Below are positions 8,043-16,647 of a stretch of 64,000 nt of DNA, piece after piece. The number at the start of each line of letters is the position of its first letter. The first letter of the stretch is position 1. The DNA lies in contig JAEZJJ010000047.1 of assembly GCA_023436395.1 (NCBI GenBank), forward strand, positions 81,163 through 145,162, in the 5' to 3' direction. The DNA is from Bacillota bacterium. Its GTDB lineage: Bacteria; Bacillota; Clostridia; Lachnospirales; Cellulosilyticaceae. The notes under the pieces are model-generated. The model did no database searches. It had not been told where the DNA came from and saw only the letters and a list, made by a program, of their open reading frames with translations. Made by a program: the position numbers and the translations under genes.

Positions 8043-8966
8043 TTATACTACGTTAAAATAGTCTTTTAATTCTTCTATTTCATATATTTTATCATATGCT
8101 GTAGCATAAACTCTATTTGATGTAATGCAGGCATTAATATCACTTATGAATTCTCTAAAATCAGGATTTTCTTCTAATAGTTTATTAATAGTATCCCAAT
8201 CTAACTCTGTTTTATATTTTGCAGGAAAAATTATACTGCTATCGTCAGGTTCCTGTACATTTAATTTAATAATCCCTATTCCAAAAGAAGTTGATAATCT
8301 CTTAAGTTCGTCTAAAAATTCATTATCATTAGATATATTTGCAGCTACTAAATAACTCTCATTTGCCCAACTTGAATTAGATACTGTTTGGAAAAATGCC
8401 GCTCGAATATTACTAAAATCTAAATCTTTCTTCATTTCAAAAGAATACAATCTAATAGGTGTACTACCTGTATTGTTACTTAATTCTAACACTTGTTTTT
8501 CCCATTCCTTTAACGGAAAGTAAAAGCCAACTAAATCGGGATGAAGCCATTCATTAGCTCCCTTATCTTTCTTCTTTGACTTCTCATGAAAAATGGTTTT
8601 AGTATACACTCTCATATAATTATATGCAAAATATGATAATACCTTATGCAAGTCTCTTTCTGTATACTGTTCCCTTTTGTTAGTTTTACTTATGCTATCT
8701 AATTCCTCTACTATTCTACTTTTATCACTAACCAAGCCTACTAGTGTAAATTTCACTGGTCTCCTTCCCACTTTAATAAATGCACTATTTTGCTCCTCTT
8801 TCATATCAACATAAATTTGAGCACTAATTGTATTCCAAGGCGTTCTTCCTTTTACATTAACTAATTCATTATACTTTTTGTCTAGTGCATAACTCCATAT
8901 TTCTTCTGATGTCATAGGTATACTGGTTTCTTCTAAAATCTTAACTACAAGTTCTTTTAGTTTCAT
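8043..8966 (-). CDS. HARE-HTH protein with PD-(D/E)XK-like nuclease domain (HrgA-like)
   Basis: 307 residues. The N-terminal 75 residues are a HARE-HTH domain (SIPMTSEEIWSYAL, then GRTPWNTISAQIYVDM), the winged helix found on restriction enzymes and chromatin proteins. The C-terminal domain has HPDLVGFYFP (D144) and LYSFEMKK (E177-x-K179), which fits the D...ExK core of PD-(D/E)XK nucleases, followed by a conserved-looking SNSSWANESYLVAAN. This resembles the COG2958/HrgA type, some of which sit beside restriction genes. No methylase is adjacent here. The promoter seems to come from the dispersed leader repeat just upstream (9031-9115). A role in DNA restriction or defence is inference. Confidence 0.65.
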   Translation of the reverse strand: MKLKELVVKILEETSIPMTSEEIWSYALDKKYNELVNVKGRTPWNTISAQIYVDMKEEQNSAFIKVGRRPVKFTLVGLVSDKSRIVEELDSISKTNKREQYTERDLHKVLSYFAYNYMRVYTKTIFHEKSKKKDKGANEWLHPDLVGFYFPLKEWEKQVLELSNNTGSTPIRLYSFEMKKDLDFSNIRAAFFQTVSNSSWANESYLVAANISNDNEFLDELKRLSTSFGIGIIKLNVQEPDDSSIIFPAKYKTELDWDTINKLLEENPDFREFISDINACITSNRVYATAYDKIYEIEELKDYFNVV

Positions 8967-9030
8967 TATATGTTAATCCCTCCCTTCGTTGCTTTCGTAT
9001 GTTAATTATACTCACTATATAATACTTATA

Positions 9031-9115
9031 TCATTCTAGTCAAAGTATGGTCATTGATTACTATAATTATATCATCACTTACGAAAAAAGAGGAGATTTA
9101 CACTCCTCTTTTACA
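9031..9115 (-). repeat. Dispersed Rpn-leader/hairpin repeat, copy 2
   Basis: TCATTCTAGTCAAAGTATGG, then TCATTGATTA and TAATTATATCATCA, then the hairpin AAAAGAGGAG / CTCCTCTTTT (about 9086-9112), a perfect 10-bp stem with T runs on both sides. The hairpin can terminate the DUF4179 operon (stop at 9143) and the minus-strand TTGACT inside it can serve as a -35 element for the HARE gene. Confidence 0.75.
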
Positions 9116-9142
9116 ATCCATACTATACATAAGTTAATCTCA

Positions 9143-10612
9143 CTACTTATTTTCTAATACCTGATCATTAATGATGACTTGTTTTACTCTCTTGGTATCA
9201 ATAAGCTTCCAATCAGGATCGTCTGCTTTATAATAGTTCACTATATATCCTTTATGTTTACCATCCTTATCCATGTCTGCAGATAGCGATGTACTATCTA
9301 AGGCTACTTTTTCTCCCGTATCTAAAACAAGACTGACCTTTAACCAATTTGAGTTATAGTCTCCTAATAGTGCCTTGTTTTTTTCTCTTATCGTATACTC
9401 TTTAATCTGTACACCTGCAGTTGAAAGTGATACTTCCTTAACATAAACCGTATAGATTTCCTCTTTACCTACTTTAAACTGGATTTCTGGCTTCCACAAC
9501 TTATTCTTTTCATTTGAGTTCATATTAAAAGTAACTTTCCATGTTCCCTCCTCAATGACTTGCTGCTGTATATATTCTGCTTTTACAGCTTTTAAATAAG
9601 GAAGTTGTTCTTCACTGACTCCAGGGAAAAATTCCTTTACACAATCCTTGGTCACAAATTGCTCTTCTTTATAAGACTTTCCTGTTCTAGTATCCATTAT
9701 TTCAGTGATCCTAGCTACTAGATAATTCCCTGTGTCTCCATTATGTCCCCTATAGTTCCCATAATTATTAGGTTCATCACTATTCATAACCTGCAACATA
9801 ATCCCTATATCTTTTGTTCCATCTTCTATTCCTTCTACATCAGTTAATATACCAACACCTAATAACTCGATAGTAGGGAATTCCTTGTCAATGACTATCT
9901 TCTGCTGGTCTGTGCTGTTTTCTCCATTAAGTGCTTTTACCAATGCTTCTGTACTAAAGCCCATACTTCCTACTTTAGTCTTTGCGCATGTATCAAGTGG
10001 TAAGTCGATTTCTTTTTCAATTCTTTGAACTGTGCCAAGATTGGTTGCAACCACATCTAGATCATAATCATTGAGCAGCATACTGCAGTTTTCAATTCCT
10101 GCTATATAACTTAATTGTTTCCCGTCTTTTGAAAGTATGTACTCCCTTGCAAATCCTATCACTCCATCTTCACCAGTTGATGATTTTATATCTAGATCAA
10201 GGCATTGTATGTCTTTAGGCCATTCATGTCCTTGTTTATTAATGAAATTAACGGAAATAACAGCCCCACGAGCCTGATTAATGGCTTCATTAACTTCCAT
10301 TTTGACATTTGCATCTTCATCATACATTTGAATAGATTGTATCTCTCCTTCCGCATGGCTTAAATTTTTACTATCAAAAAATAGACCTAATCCTAATTTG
10401 TAATCCATTGCCATGAGTGAACCTGCCCCAATGACTACAGTCATTAATACAGCGATAACAGGCTTCGTTTTAAATTTTCTATTTACTATGGGCATACTTT
10501 TTTCTTTTCTTTCACTACAAGCTCTTCGGATATTTCTTTTCATTTGGTCTGTCAGCTTAATATCTGCTAAGCAAAACTCTGCTTCTTGTTTAAATTCACA
10601 TTCTCTATCCAC
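9143..10612 (-). CDS. DUF4179 anti-sigma-type membrane protein
   Basis: About 489 residues from a GTG at 10612. I chose it because AAGGAGGAG precedes it by 7 bp and it overlaps the end of the sigma gene (TGTGGATAG). A short cytoplasmic N-terminal region (about 1-48) would hold the sigma factor, one membrane helix spans about 51-69 (PVIAVLMTVVIGAG), and the remaining 420 residues are outside the cell. In this family the outer part senses envelope conditions and the N-terminal part binds the cognate ECF sigma. The gene is last in a three-gene operon (secreted protein, sigma, this). A similar protein is encoded at 31856-33412. Confidence 0.85.
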   Translation of the reverse strand: MDRECEFKQEAEFCLADIKLTDQMKRNIRRACSERKEKSMPIVNRKFKTKPVIAVLMTVVIGAGSLMAMDYKLGLGLFFDSKNLSHAEGEIQSIQMYDEDANVKMEVNEAINQARGAVISVNFINKQGHEWPKDIQCLDLDIKSSTGEDGVIGFAREYILSKDGKQLSYIAGIENCSMLLNDYDLDVVATNLGTVQRIEKEIDLPLDTCAKTKVGSMGFSTEALVKALNGENSTDQQKIVIDKEFPTIELLGVGILTDVEGIEDGTKDIGIMLQVMNSDEPNNYGNYRGHNGDTGNYLVARITEIMDTRTGKSYKEEQFVTKDCVKEFFPGVSEEQLPYLKAVKAEYIQQQVIEEGTWKVTFNMNSNEKNKLWKPEIQFKVGKEEIYTVYVKEVSLSTAGVQIKEYTIREKNKALLGDYNSNWLKVSLVLDTGEKVALDSTSLSADMDKDGKHKGYIVNYYKADDPDWKLIDTKRVKQVIINDQVLENK

Positions 10613-11108
10613 AAATGTACTCCTCCTTCTTAAAATCTTCTTTAAGCTTTGTCCTTGCTCGTTGCAGCCGCATCTTAACACTACTTTCACTAATATTAAG
10701 TACATCTGCAATTTCATTCACCTTTAGATCTTGATAATAATAGAGAAAGATAATCTCTCTATATTTAACCCCCAAGTTCATTACTTTATTAAATAGCTCA
10801 GTATTTGCAATCCTTATTTCTAAATCATCTTCTGTCATATCATATCCTTGCATTCTTTCTATACCAATCTGTACTCTTCTCAGCCAATTGCTTCTTAAAT
10901 AGCCTTTACAAACATTGACTGCAATGCTTGTAAGCCAAGTTTTTTCACTACATTCCTGCCTAAAATCATTCATCCATTTATAGGCATTGATAAATGCTTC
11001 TTGGGTTGCATCTTCGGCTAGGGTCTTATTTTTTAAGTAAATATAGCATATATGTGCTATATAATCTCCATATGTACTCATCAGTCTTTCCAGCTCATAA
11101 TCAAACAT
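10605..11108 (-). CDS. ECF-type RNA polymerase sigma factor
   Basis: 167 residues. Region 2 (YIYLKNKTLAEDATQEAFIN, then AYKWMNDF) and region 4 (YREIIFLYYYQDLKVNEIAD, then SSVKMRLQRARTKL) are complete, and no C-terminal extension is present. It overlaps the anti-sigma gene by 8 bp and starts 9 bp after the secreted-protein gene. The operon promoter at 12080-12109 has an ECF-like sequence matching that of the second ECF operon, so autoregulation is likely. Its group is the DUF4179-linked ECF type of Clostridia. Confidence 0.93.
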   Translation of the reverse strand: MFDYELERLMSTYGDYIAHICYIYLKNKTLAEDATQEAFINAYKWMNDFRQECSEKTWLTSIAVNVCKGYLRSNWLRRVQIGIERMQGYDMTEDDLEIRIANTELFNKVMNLGVKYREIIFLYYYQDLKVNEIADVLNISESSVKMRLQRARTKLKEDFKKEEYICG

Positions 11109-11117
11109 TTTTCCTCC

Positions 11118-12032
11118 TTATTTTGCTATAAATGTTATTTGTACTTCTCCCTTATCTGTTTCTATTGTCGTTAGCTCTTCCCATATTGGTGTATAATTAG
11201 CAAGTTCTTTCATATCCTTAATATTATAGGCTCTAAATTTATACTCCCCATACTCACGCATACCAAAGCTTGGCGTACCTTCTACTTTCTTCCCAGTAGT
11301 CTTATTCACAAATCCAACTGAACATAATTCTTTCCCTTTTAGGCTAATTTGAAGTTTTCCAGTCACAAACCCAATGTTGTCTACCAAAGGCTCATTTTCA
11401 TCATTGACCATTGAAATATTTAATCCTTTTGGTGGTAATACCCCTCCCCCAATCTTAAGATCCTTTTCCATGCTATCTGGTATCTTAACAACATCTGTCA
11501 CCACTGGCACCTTTTTTAGCAGTTCTATAAAGTCATTACTAACAGGTGTAATAGCCCCTTTATATTCCAAATCACTTATAGCTAGATTCAAATTATTTCC
11601 CTTAATCTTATCACATTTGAATACTTTTTCTGATTCCTTATTCCAGTTTTGCAGCCCTAAAATAAACCTTCCGTTAACTCGTGTATTTGATACTTTTTGA
11701 AGTTCCGTCCCACTCAAACAAAAATCATACTTTTTACCACCAATTGTAACAGAACCTTTTCCATTTGGTACCACTAAGTCTGCATTCTTTGGAAAGCCAT
11801 TTTTTCTATCAATAGTAACTTTAATGGCTGTTTCTCCTATTTTAGGTTCAAAATAAAGATTTCCAAAAGTAATCGTCGTATCTCCTATGGTTACCTTTTG
11901 TTCTTTAGTGTTAATCTGACTTATTGTTTTTGCATGTAGTCGCGTCTCAGGTATAATTGTCCCTAAAGAACATATCCCTACTAATAAATAAAATGCAGTC
12001 TTCTTACAATTCATTGCCAATCTTTTACTCAT
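11118..12032 (-). CDS. Secreted protein of unknown function, first gene of the ECF operon
   Basis: 304 residues with a signal peptide (basic MSKRLAMNCKK, hydrophobic FYLLVGICSLGTII, cleavage near LHA-KT). The mature part is beta-rich, with a FGNLYFEPKIGETAIKVTI segment like those in the outer domains of DUF4179 proteins. It has no lipobox and no catalytic motif that I recognise. It is the promoter-proximal gene of an operon with the ECF sigma and its anti-sigma, so it is probably both an output of the system and part of the envelope response. It might modulate the sensor, but this is inference. Confidence 0.75.
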   Translation of the reverse strand: MSKRLAMNCKKTAFYLLVGICSLGTIIPETRLHAKTISQINTKEQKVTIGDTTITFGNLYFEPKIGETAIKVTIDRKNGFPKNADLVVPNGKGSVTIGGKKYDFCLSGTELQKVSNTRVNGRFILGLQNWNKESEKVFKCDKIKGNNLNLAISDLEYKGAITPVSNDFIELLKKVPVVTDVVKIPDSMEKDLKIGGGVLPPKGLNISMVNDENEPLVDNIGFVTGKLQISLKGKELCSVGFVNKTTGKKVEGTPSFGMREYGEYKFRAYNIKDMKELANYTPIWEELTTIETDKGEVQITFIAK

Positions 12033-12079
12033 TGAATTTTTCTCCTTTATATAAGTTTTTATTTTCGTTCTTCAATGAC

Positions 12080-12109
12080 TTAGATGCGCCATTCCTCTAA
12101 AAGGTCACA
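12080..12109 (-). promoter_or_regulatory. ECF-type promoter of the 9.1-12.0 kb operon
   Basis: Minus strand TGTGAC (12104-12109), 16 bp starting CTTTT, then GCATCTAA (12080-12087), 48 bp before the secreted-protein gene. The same layout, TGAAAC-CTTTT-16-TTGTCTAA, precedes the second ECF operon at 33982-34011. Confidence 0.65.
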
Positions 12110-12204
12110 TTTTTTATTTTTATTCCGAATAAGGAAAGAACTGTCATGTTTAAAAACTTTAATTGTAATGCTCATAATTTTTATCTATGAGTCTTCTGAC
12201 AGCA

Positions 12205-12376
12205 TTTAGAAAAAAAATAAGGAGACTTAATTAATCTCCTTGCTTTTATCACACTATCTATGATACGGTCTATCTCCATAAAACTATAATTATAGCCTTT
12301 GGCTACCAAAGCATAGATGTATTATCTGAGTTATTTATGGTACGGTTCTCCTTACCTAACTAACTGGCGGGTTTTC
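12205..12376 (-). repeat. rlmH-tail composite repeat, copy at 12.3 kb (hairpin plus att-like core)
   Basis: Hairpin AAGGAGA / TCTCCTT (12219-12241), 89 bp, then the 18-bp core TTATTTATGGTACGGTTC (12331-12348), identical to the last 18 bp of rlmH, then CTCCTTACCTAACTAACTGG. GGTA (12339-12342) can pair with TACC (12353-12356). The stretch 12110-12481 has no gene. Confidence 0.75.
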
Positions 12377-12481
12377 ATTGATTTTACTTGACATCATACA
12401 TTTGTATGACTCAAATTGAAATCTGATAAATACTTTTGATATTAAAATAAAATCTTAACAGGTACAGGCATTAGGATATAT

Positions 12482-13318
12482 CTATACATTTCCAACGAAT
12501 ACCCTATTTAAATATTTCTTAGCTTCTTTTTGTAACTGGAATAATAAGTCTATATTAGTGGCTTCCTTATCTTTCATATTCCTTCTAGGGAAAAATCTTG
12601 TAAGATGTAGTGGCATCTCTTTATCAATAGATGCTAGCCACTTGGCAAGTCTTCCTATTTCTTCTGATGTATCATTTTCTCCTGGAACAACTAATGATGT
12701 AATTTCTACATGGGCGTAGTTTACTGCTAATTGAATAAATGTCTTAACATATTCTAAGCTGCCACCTAATTTATCATAATACGTTTGCTCAAATCCCTTT
12801 AAATCAATATTATAAGCATCAATATATGGAAGAATTTCATTGGCTGCTTCTTCTGAAAGAGAACCATTTGTAACAACAACATTTTTCATCCCACACTCAT
12901 GAACAAGCTTTGCTGTATCCCGAACAAATTCATAGCCAACCAGGGGTTCATTATAGGTAAATGCCACCCCAATATTGCCTCTAGTTCTTGCCTCATAAGC
13001 CTCTCTTGCTAAAGTTTCTGGTGTTACTACTAAGGTTTCTACTTCCTTCTGACCAGCCATCGCAATACTATGATTTTGGCAAAATGGGCAATTTAAATTA
13101 CAGCCAAAACTTCCAACTGATAAAATCAAACTTCCTGGATAAAAACAAGCTAATGGTTTCTTTTCAATAGGATCTAATGCTAAACTTGTTATATGACCGT
13201 AGTTAATAGGGTAGCTTTTTCCCTTTTCATTCTTTCTAGCCCTGCATCTCCCAATTTGCCCTTCTTTTAAACGACATCGATGCATACAGACATTGCAGAT
13301 TATCTCGTCATGCTCCAT
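12482..13318 (-). CDS. amrS: AmmeMemoRadiSam system radical SAM enzyme
   Basis: 278 residues from the ATG at 13318, which has GAGGAGG 6 bp upstream; an ATG 15 bp earlier overlaps that site and is less likely. The radical-SAM cluster motif is C73-NLN-C77-PF-C80, with an N-terminal cysteine set (CNVCMHRC, then C25) that may bind a second cluster. EKKPLACFYPGSLILSVG and the later VVVTNGSL and NIDLKGF segments match this pyruvate-formate-lyase-activase-like family. It follows the fused Memo/AMMECR1 gene by 34 bp, the usual pairing of this conserved but poorly understood system. The reaction is not established; substrate assignments would be speculation. Confidence 0.93.
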   Translation of the reverse strand: MEHDEIICNVCMHRCRLKEGQIGRCRARKNEKGKSYPINYGHITSLALDPIEKKPLACFYPGSLILSVGSFGCNLNCPFCQNHSIAMAGQKEVETLVVTPETLAREAYEARTRGNIGVAFTYNEPLVGYEFVRDTAKLVHECGMKNVVVTNGSLSEEAANEILPYIDAYNIDLKGFEQTYYDKLGGSLEYVKTFIQLAVNYAHVEITSLVVPGENDTSEEIGRLAKWLASIDKEMPLHLTRFFPRRNMKDKEATNIDLLFQLQKEAKKYLNRVFVGNV

Positions 13319-13352
13319 TTCATACCTCCTCATTTTTCTAGGATTTTATTTA

Positions 13353-14747
13353 CTAGAAATGACGTACAACTTCAAATCGTTCTAGTTTCACTGTCTCACC
13401 CTCTGCAATCCCTGCTTTTTGCATTGCAATGCGAATTTGTTCCTCTACAGTATCAACGCCTTCTAGATTGGGGAGTAAAAGGCCTCTTTTATATCCCTTA
13501 GAAACGATGACGCCATACTTTTTTACATCCAATTCACTTGGTGATGCAATTTCACTAGGTTCTCCTAATACATCTACACTTATTTCTAACTTCTCCAGTT
13601 CATCTTCTTTTACTGGTGCAAACCTGGGGTCACTCACTGCTGCATTAATTGCATTTTCTATAATTTCTTCTGCCAGAGATATTTTAGTGGGTGCAATGGT
13701 ACCAATACATCCACGAAGCCTTCCTTCCTTTTTCAAGGAGACGAAACATCCAGCCCTCTTGCTTTGAAGTTCTTCGGGTAAATCAATTGGCACCTCTATT
13801 TTATTACCAGTACATACATATGTCTCCAATGACTTTCTTGCTAATCTAACGTAGCTATCTTCCTGTGCTTTCCTAGCTTCTAATCTTCTTTTCTTTTCAC
13901 TAACTACCTTATCTAATAATTTTCTTTCCTCACTAAATCTAGTTGGATGAAACGATACAATGCCATAACCCACTCCAAATGTCCCTTCATAAGACAGCTT
14001 AGTCGCTTTTACCTCTATTCCATCTAAAACGCCTGCCATCATACAAAGTGAACGATGTCCACATTCTCCTGCTAACTCACAGAATTCCTCTTTCATGAGT
14101 AATATATCTAAAAAATCAGCATGAGATGCGTATGCCATTATCTTTTCATCATACTCTGGACCTTCCTTCTTATAACCATAAGGTCCTTCTTTCTTTAGTT
14201 TATGAGATAGATCCCCACTAGCAATGAATATCATATTTCTCCCTAAGTCTGCAGCTGTTTCCTGAATTAATTGTCCTAGCTTATAATGGGCTTCAAATGA
14301 AAGACCAGACAATCCTATTCGTACAACTTGACTTGAAAAATTTTCACCATAAGCTTCTTTTATAAAATAAAGTGGTACCATAGTGCCATGATCAAGGCTT
14401 GGATTCCTTTCTCCTAAAAATCCAGCTGCCACCTCATTTTTCTCTGCTAGCGTTGTTAAATGATCTGCAAACTTCTTATCATATTCAATCTGAAAAGACA
14501 TCTGTGGTGCTCCAAAATTACCAAAATTCCCTTCTGCTCTACTTCCAGGTGAAATATGAAAATAATCCGCATACATTACGCTATGTGGTGAAACGATTAC
14601 TATAGTATCTGGATTTAATACCTTTATTTCCTCTGCTACCTTTTTATAGCTTTCTATGGTTGCCTCAATTTCTTTCTCCTGTCCATTTCCCACAGCTGGA
14701 ACAATAAGCGGAGGATGTGGCACCATATAAGCAGCTTTTATATTCAT
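13353..14747 (-). CDS. Fused Memo-like (AmrB) and AMMECR1 (AmrA) protein
   Basis: 464 residues with AAAAGGGGTGCATTA before the ATG. Residues 1-270 are a Memo/LigB-like dioxygenase fold (PHPPLIVPAVG, VSPHS, LDHGTMVPLYF, ASGDLSHKL), with histidines suited to a metal site. Residues about 290-464 are an AMMECR1 domain (GCFVSLKKEGRLRGCIGTI, then AVSDPRFAPV and LEISVDVL). Both halves plus the radical-SAM partner define the AmmeMemoRadiSam triad, here made of two genes in one operon. The fused arrangement is known in Clostridia. Catalytic activity of the Memo half is unproven in bacteria. Confidence 0.93.
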   Translation of the reverse strand: MNIKAAYMVPHPPLIVPAVGNGQEKEIEATIESYKKVAEEIKVLNPDTIVIVSPHSVMYADYFHISPGSRAEGNFGNFGAPQMSFQIEYDKKFADHLTTLAEKNEVAAGFLGERNPSLDHGTMVPLYFIKEAYGENFSSQVVRIGLSGLSFEAHYKLGQLIQETAADLGRNMIFIASGDLSHKLKKEGPYGYKKEGPEYDEKIMAYASHADFLDILLMKEEFCELAGECGHRSLCMMAGVLDGIEVKATKLSYEGTFGVGYGIVSFHPTRFSEERKLLDKVVSEKKRRLEARKAQEDSYVRLARKSLETYVCTGNKIEVPIDLPEELQSKRAGCFVSLKKEGRLRGCIGTIAPTKISLAEEIIENAINAAVSDPRFAPVKEDELEKLEISVDVLGEPSEIASPSELDVKKYGVIVSKGYKRGLLLPNLEGVDTVEEQIRIAMQKAGIAEGETVKLERFEVVRHF

Positions 14748-15061
14748 TTAATGCACCCCTTTTCTTTATAACTCTTTATAACCTACCTCAACAACAGTTA
14801 CTTATAATTTCTAGTATAACTTTACCTCTATTACTTTATTCAATCATAAAAATGGATAGTTAGGTATTATTTTTCTCCAAAAGTATCCCCAGGACATCTC
14901 TAAAGAAATATAATAATCCCCAAGCTATCCACTTAATCACATCTTATTGGCTTTGTAGTTTATTTACTTTTTTCTCTTAAAGCAAATAATGTATTAAGAG
15001 TAGGTACTCATTTATAAACTTTAGTGACTTTAAAGGTCATCTTATGCCTATTCAAAAAAAT
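14748..15061. other. Gene-free stretch upstream of the Amr operon
   Basis: AT-rich sequence that must hold the Amr promoter; I see no clear -35/-10 pair, repeat or RNA here. Confidence 0.4.
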
Positions 15062-15124
15062 AATCCAGTAGGCTTATTATTGGCTGAAATAAATATTATT
15101 TCAAACCAACCAGTCTACTGGATT
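15062..15124 (-). terminator. Long hairpin terminator of the 15.2-16.1 kb gene
   Basis: AATCCAGTAG (15062-15071) pairs with CTACTGGATT (15115-15124), and TGAAATAA with TTATTTCA inside. On the minus strand TTTTTTT follows the stem, so it terminates the copper-amine-oxidase-like gene. Confidence 0.75.
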
Positions 15125-15203
15125 CCTTTTATATTATCTGAGCTTATTAGTGATTGTCATATGCTTCACCTAATCCATTTAGATATATACTATTATAAAA
15201 AGA

Positions 15204-16070
15204 TTATCTAGGTATATAGCAATCCGAAAGCTCTAAATATTGACCTGCTTTTACCGTTACATATGCTTGATTATAAAAAATGTCGTTTGTATATATATCA
15301 TCATACTCATTCGTTACAGCATAGTATCCCATTACTCCACTTTCAGCTTTTACTAAATAGGTACCTGGAGCAATATCTTTGCCTACTTTTAAGTGTCCAA
15401 CATATTTACCAGTTGGTTGTACTATTTGAGGGGCTTTGTCTATTGGATATATTCTTGCACCATCCACTTCAAGATATACGCCACTATTTACTGTCACATA
15501 TCTAGGATAATCAAATACACCATTATTAATGATATGATTTCCATTTGCATCTTTGTTAACAGAGAAATAACAGAAACTGTCTTGTGGAACTAACACATAT
15601 TCTCCCGCAGATATATCTTTTCCTACTAGATATGTTCCTTCATTTTTATAAGAAGGTTGTCCGATATGAACTTCATTTACTCCTGATTTATATTGTACAC
15701 TTATTCCAAATGACTCTGATACAAATCTTACTGGAACTAGAGTACGCCCATTAACCGCTCTTGCTGGTTCATCTAAGCTCTTTTTTACACCATTAACAGT
15801 AGCTGTTTTATTATCTACCGTTAACTTTATCGTTGTATTATTCCTTTTTATGGTGATTCCTTTTGTTTTGCTATTATAATCTACTGTAGAACCTAATTTT
15901 TCACTTACAATTCTTATGGGCACTAATGTTCTCCCATTTCTTACTACAGGGCTTACGTCTGTTATAACCATTTCTCCATTAATTATAAGTTTAGGTGCAC
16001 TACTTGCACATAATACTGATGTAGCTGACAGTATGATTACACATAATATGATTGAAATCCATTTTTTCAT
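15204..16070 (-). CDS. Secreted protein with two copper-amine-oxidase-like N-domains and two C-terminal repeats
   Basis: 288 residues with a signal peptide (KKWISIILCVIILSATSVLC). Residues about 35-135 contain the 'copper amine oxidase N-terminal' type repeat twice (GRTLVPIRIVSEKLG and GRTLVPVRFVSESFG), a beta-structure common on secreted clostridial proteins with no copper chemistry of its own. The C-terminal half repeats a 75-residue unit (YLVGKDISAGEYVLVPQ and HLKVGKDIAPGTYLVKAE, each closing YVTVNSG or YVTVKAG plus YLE). It is probably an exported binding or cell-wall protein. There is no operon partner. A long terminator follows. Confidence 0.85.
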   Translation of the reverse strand: MKKWISIILCVIILSATSVLCASSAPKLIINGEMVITDVSPVVRNGRTLVPIRIVSEKLGSTVDYNSKTKGITIKRNNTTIKLTVDNKTATVNGVKKSLDEPARAVNGRTLVPVRFVSESFGISVQYKSGVNEVHIGQPSYKNEGTYLVGKDISAGEYVLVPQDSFCYFSVNKDANGNHIINNGVFDYPRYVTVNSGVYLEVDGARIYPIDKAPQIVQPTGKYVGHLKVGKDIAPGTYLVKAESGVMGYYAVTNEYDDIYTNDIFYNQAYVTVKAGQYLELSDCYIPR

Positions 16071-16647
16071 TTTTTGTTCTCCTGATGTTTTGCACTAAAG
16101 TATAAAAATGCCCACCTCACTTTTGTATACTTTCATACACATTGTACCAACTCTACCTATTAGCTTCAATCAATAACAAGTAATTCCATAATTTACAATT
16201 TTCATTCCAGTATTATTAACTTGATGATTATCCTACTAACAATCAACCCCTCTTTAGCTTTTCTTCTTTAACCTTGTATCATTTAATTGTATATAGATGA
16301 CTGCTTATATGACAACTATTAGTCACAAAAAACAAAATCTAATATATTAACTATCAAAGCATCTAGGACCAAACCACATCTATTTGTGATACGGTTCTCC
16401 TTATCTCATTAATTGAAGATTTTTAACTAAATACGGCATGGAATTATAATATCTCAACACTATTATGATAAGTTTATTGGTTTATTGACAGTATACATGG
16501 ATTACTATACACTTTACTTAAACATTTTGTAGTAATCCAAAGACCTGTTTTTTCATACTCATCTTGTATAACATCCTATTGTGTCTAATCCTTTTTATCA
16601 TATAGATTAATTCTTTTATAACTTTCCAAAATGTTGAGGTGTTTTTC
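16071..16647. other. Gene-free stretch with one rlmH-tail copy
   Basis: No reading frame supported. It carries the diverged att-like core at 16380-16397 (listed separately). The rest is AT-rich and must contain divergent promoters for the genes on either side. Confidence 0.4.
16380..16420 (-). repeat. rlmH-tail att-like core, diverged copy at 16.4 kb
   Basis: CTATTTGTGATACGGTTC (16380-16397) followed by CTCCTTATCTCATTAATTG. On the minus strand the core still reads GAA CCG TAT CAC AAA TAG, that is E-P-Y-H-K-stop, with synonymous changes against rlmH. GATA (16388-16391) pairs with TATC (16402-16405), a compensated change against GGTA/TACC in the 12.3-kb copy. No hairpin like that of the other copies is seen beside it. 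Confidence 0.65.
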
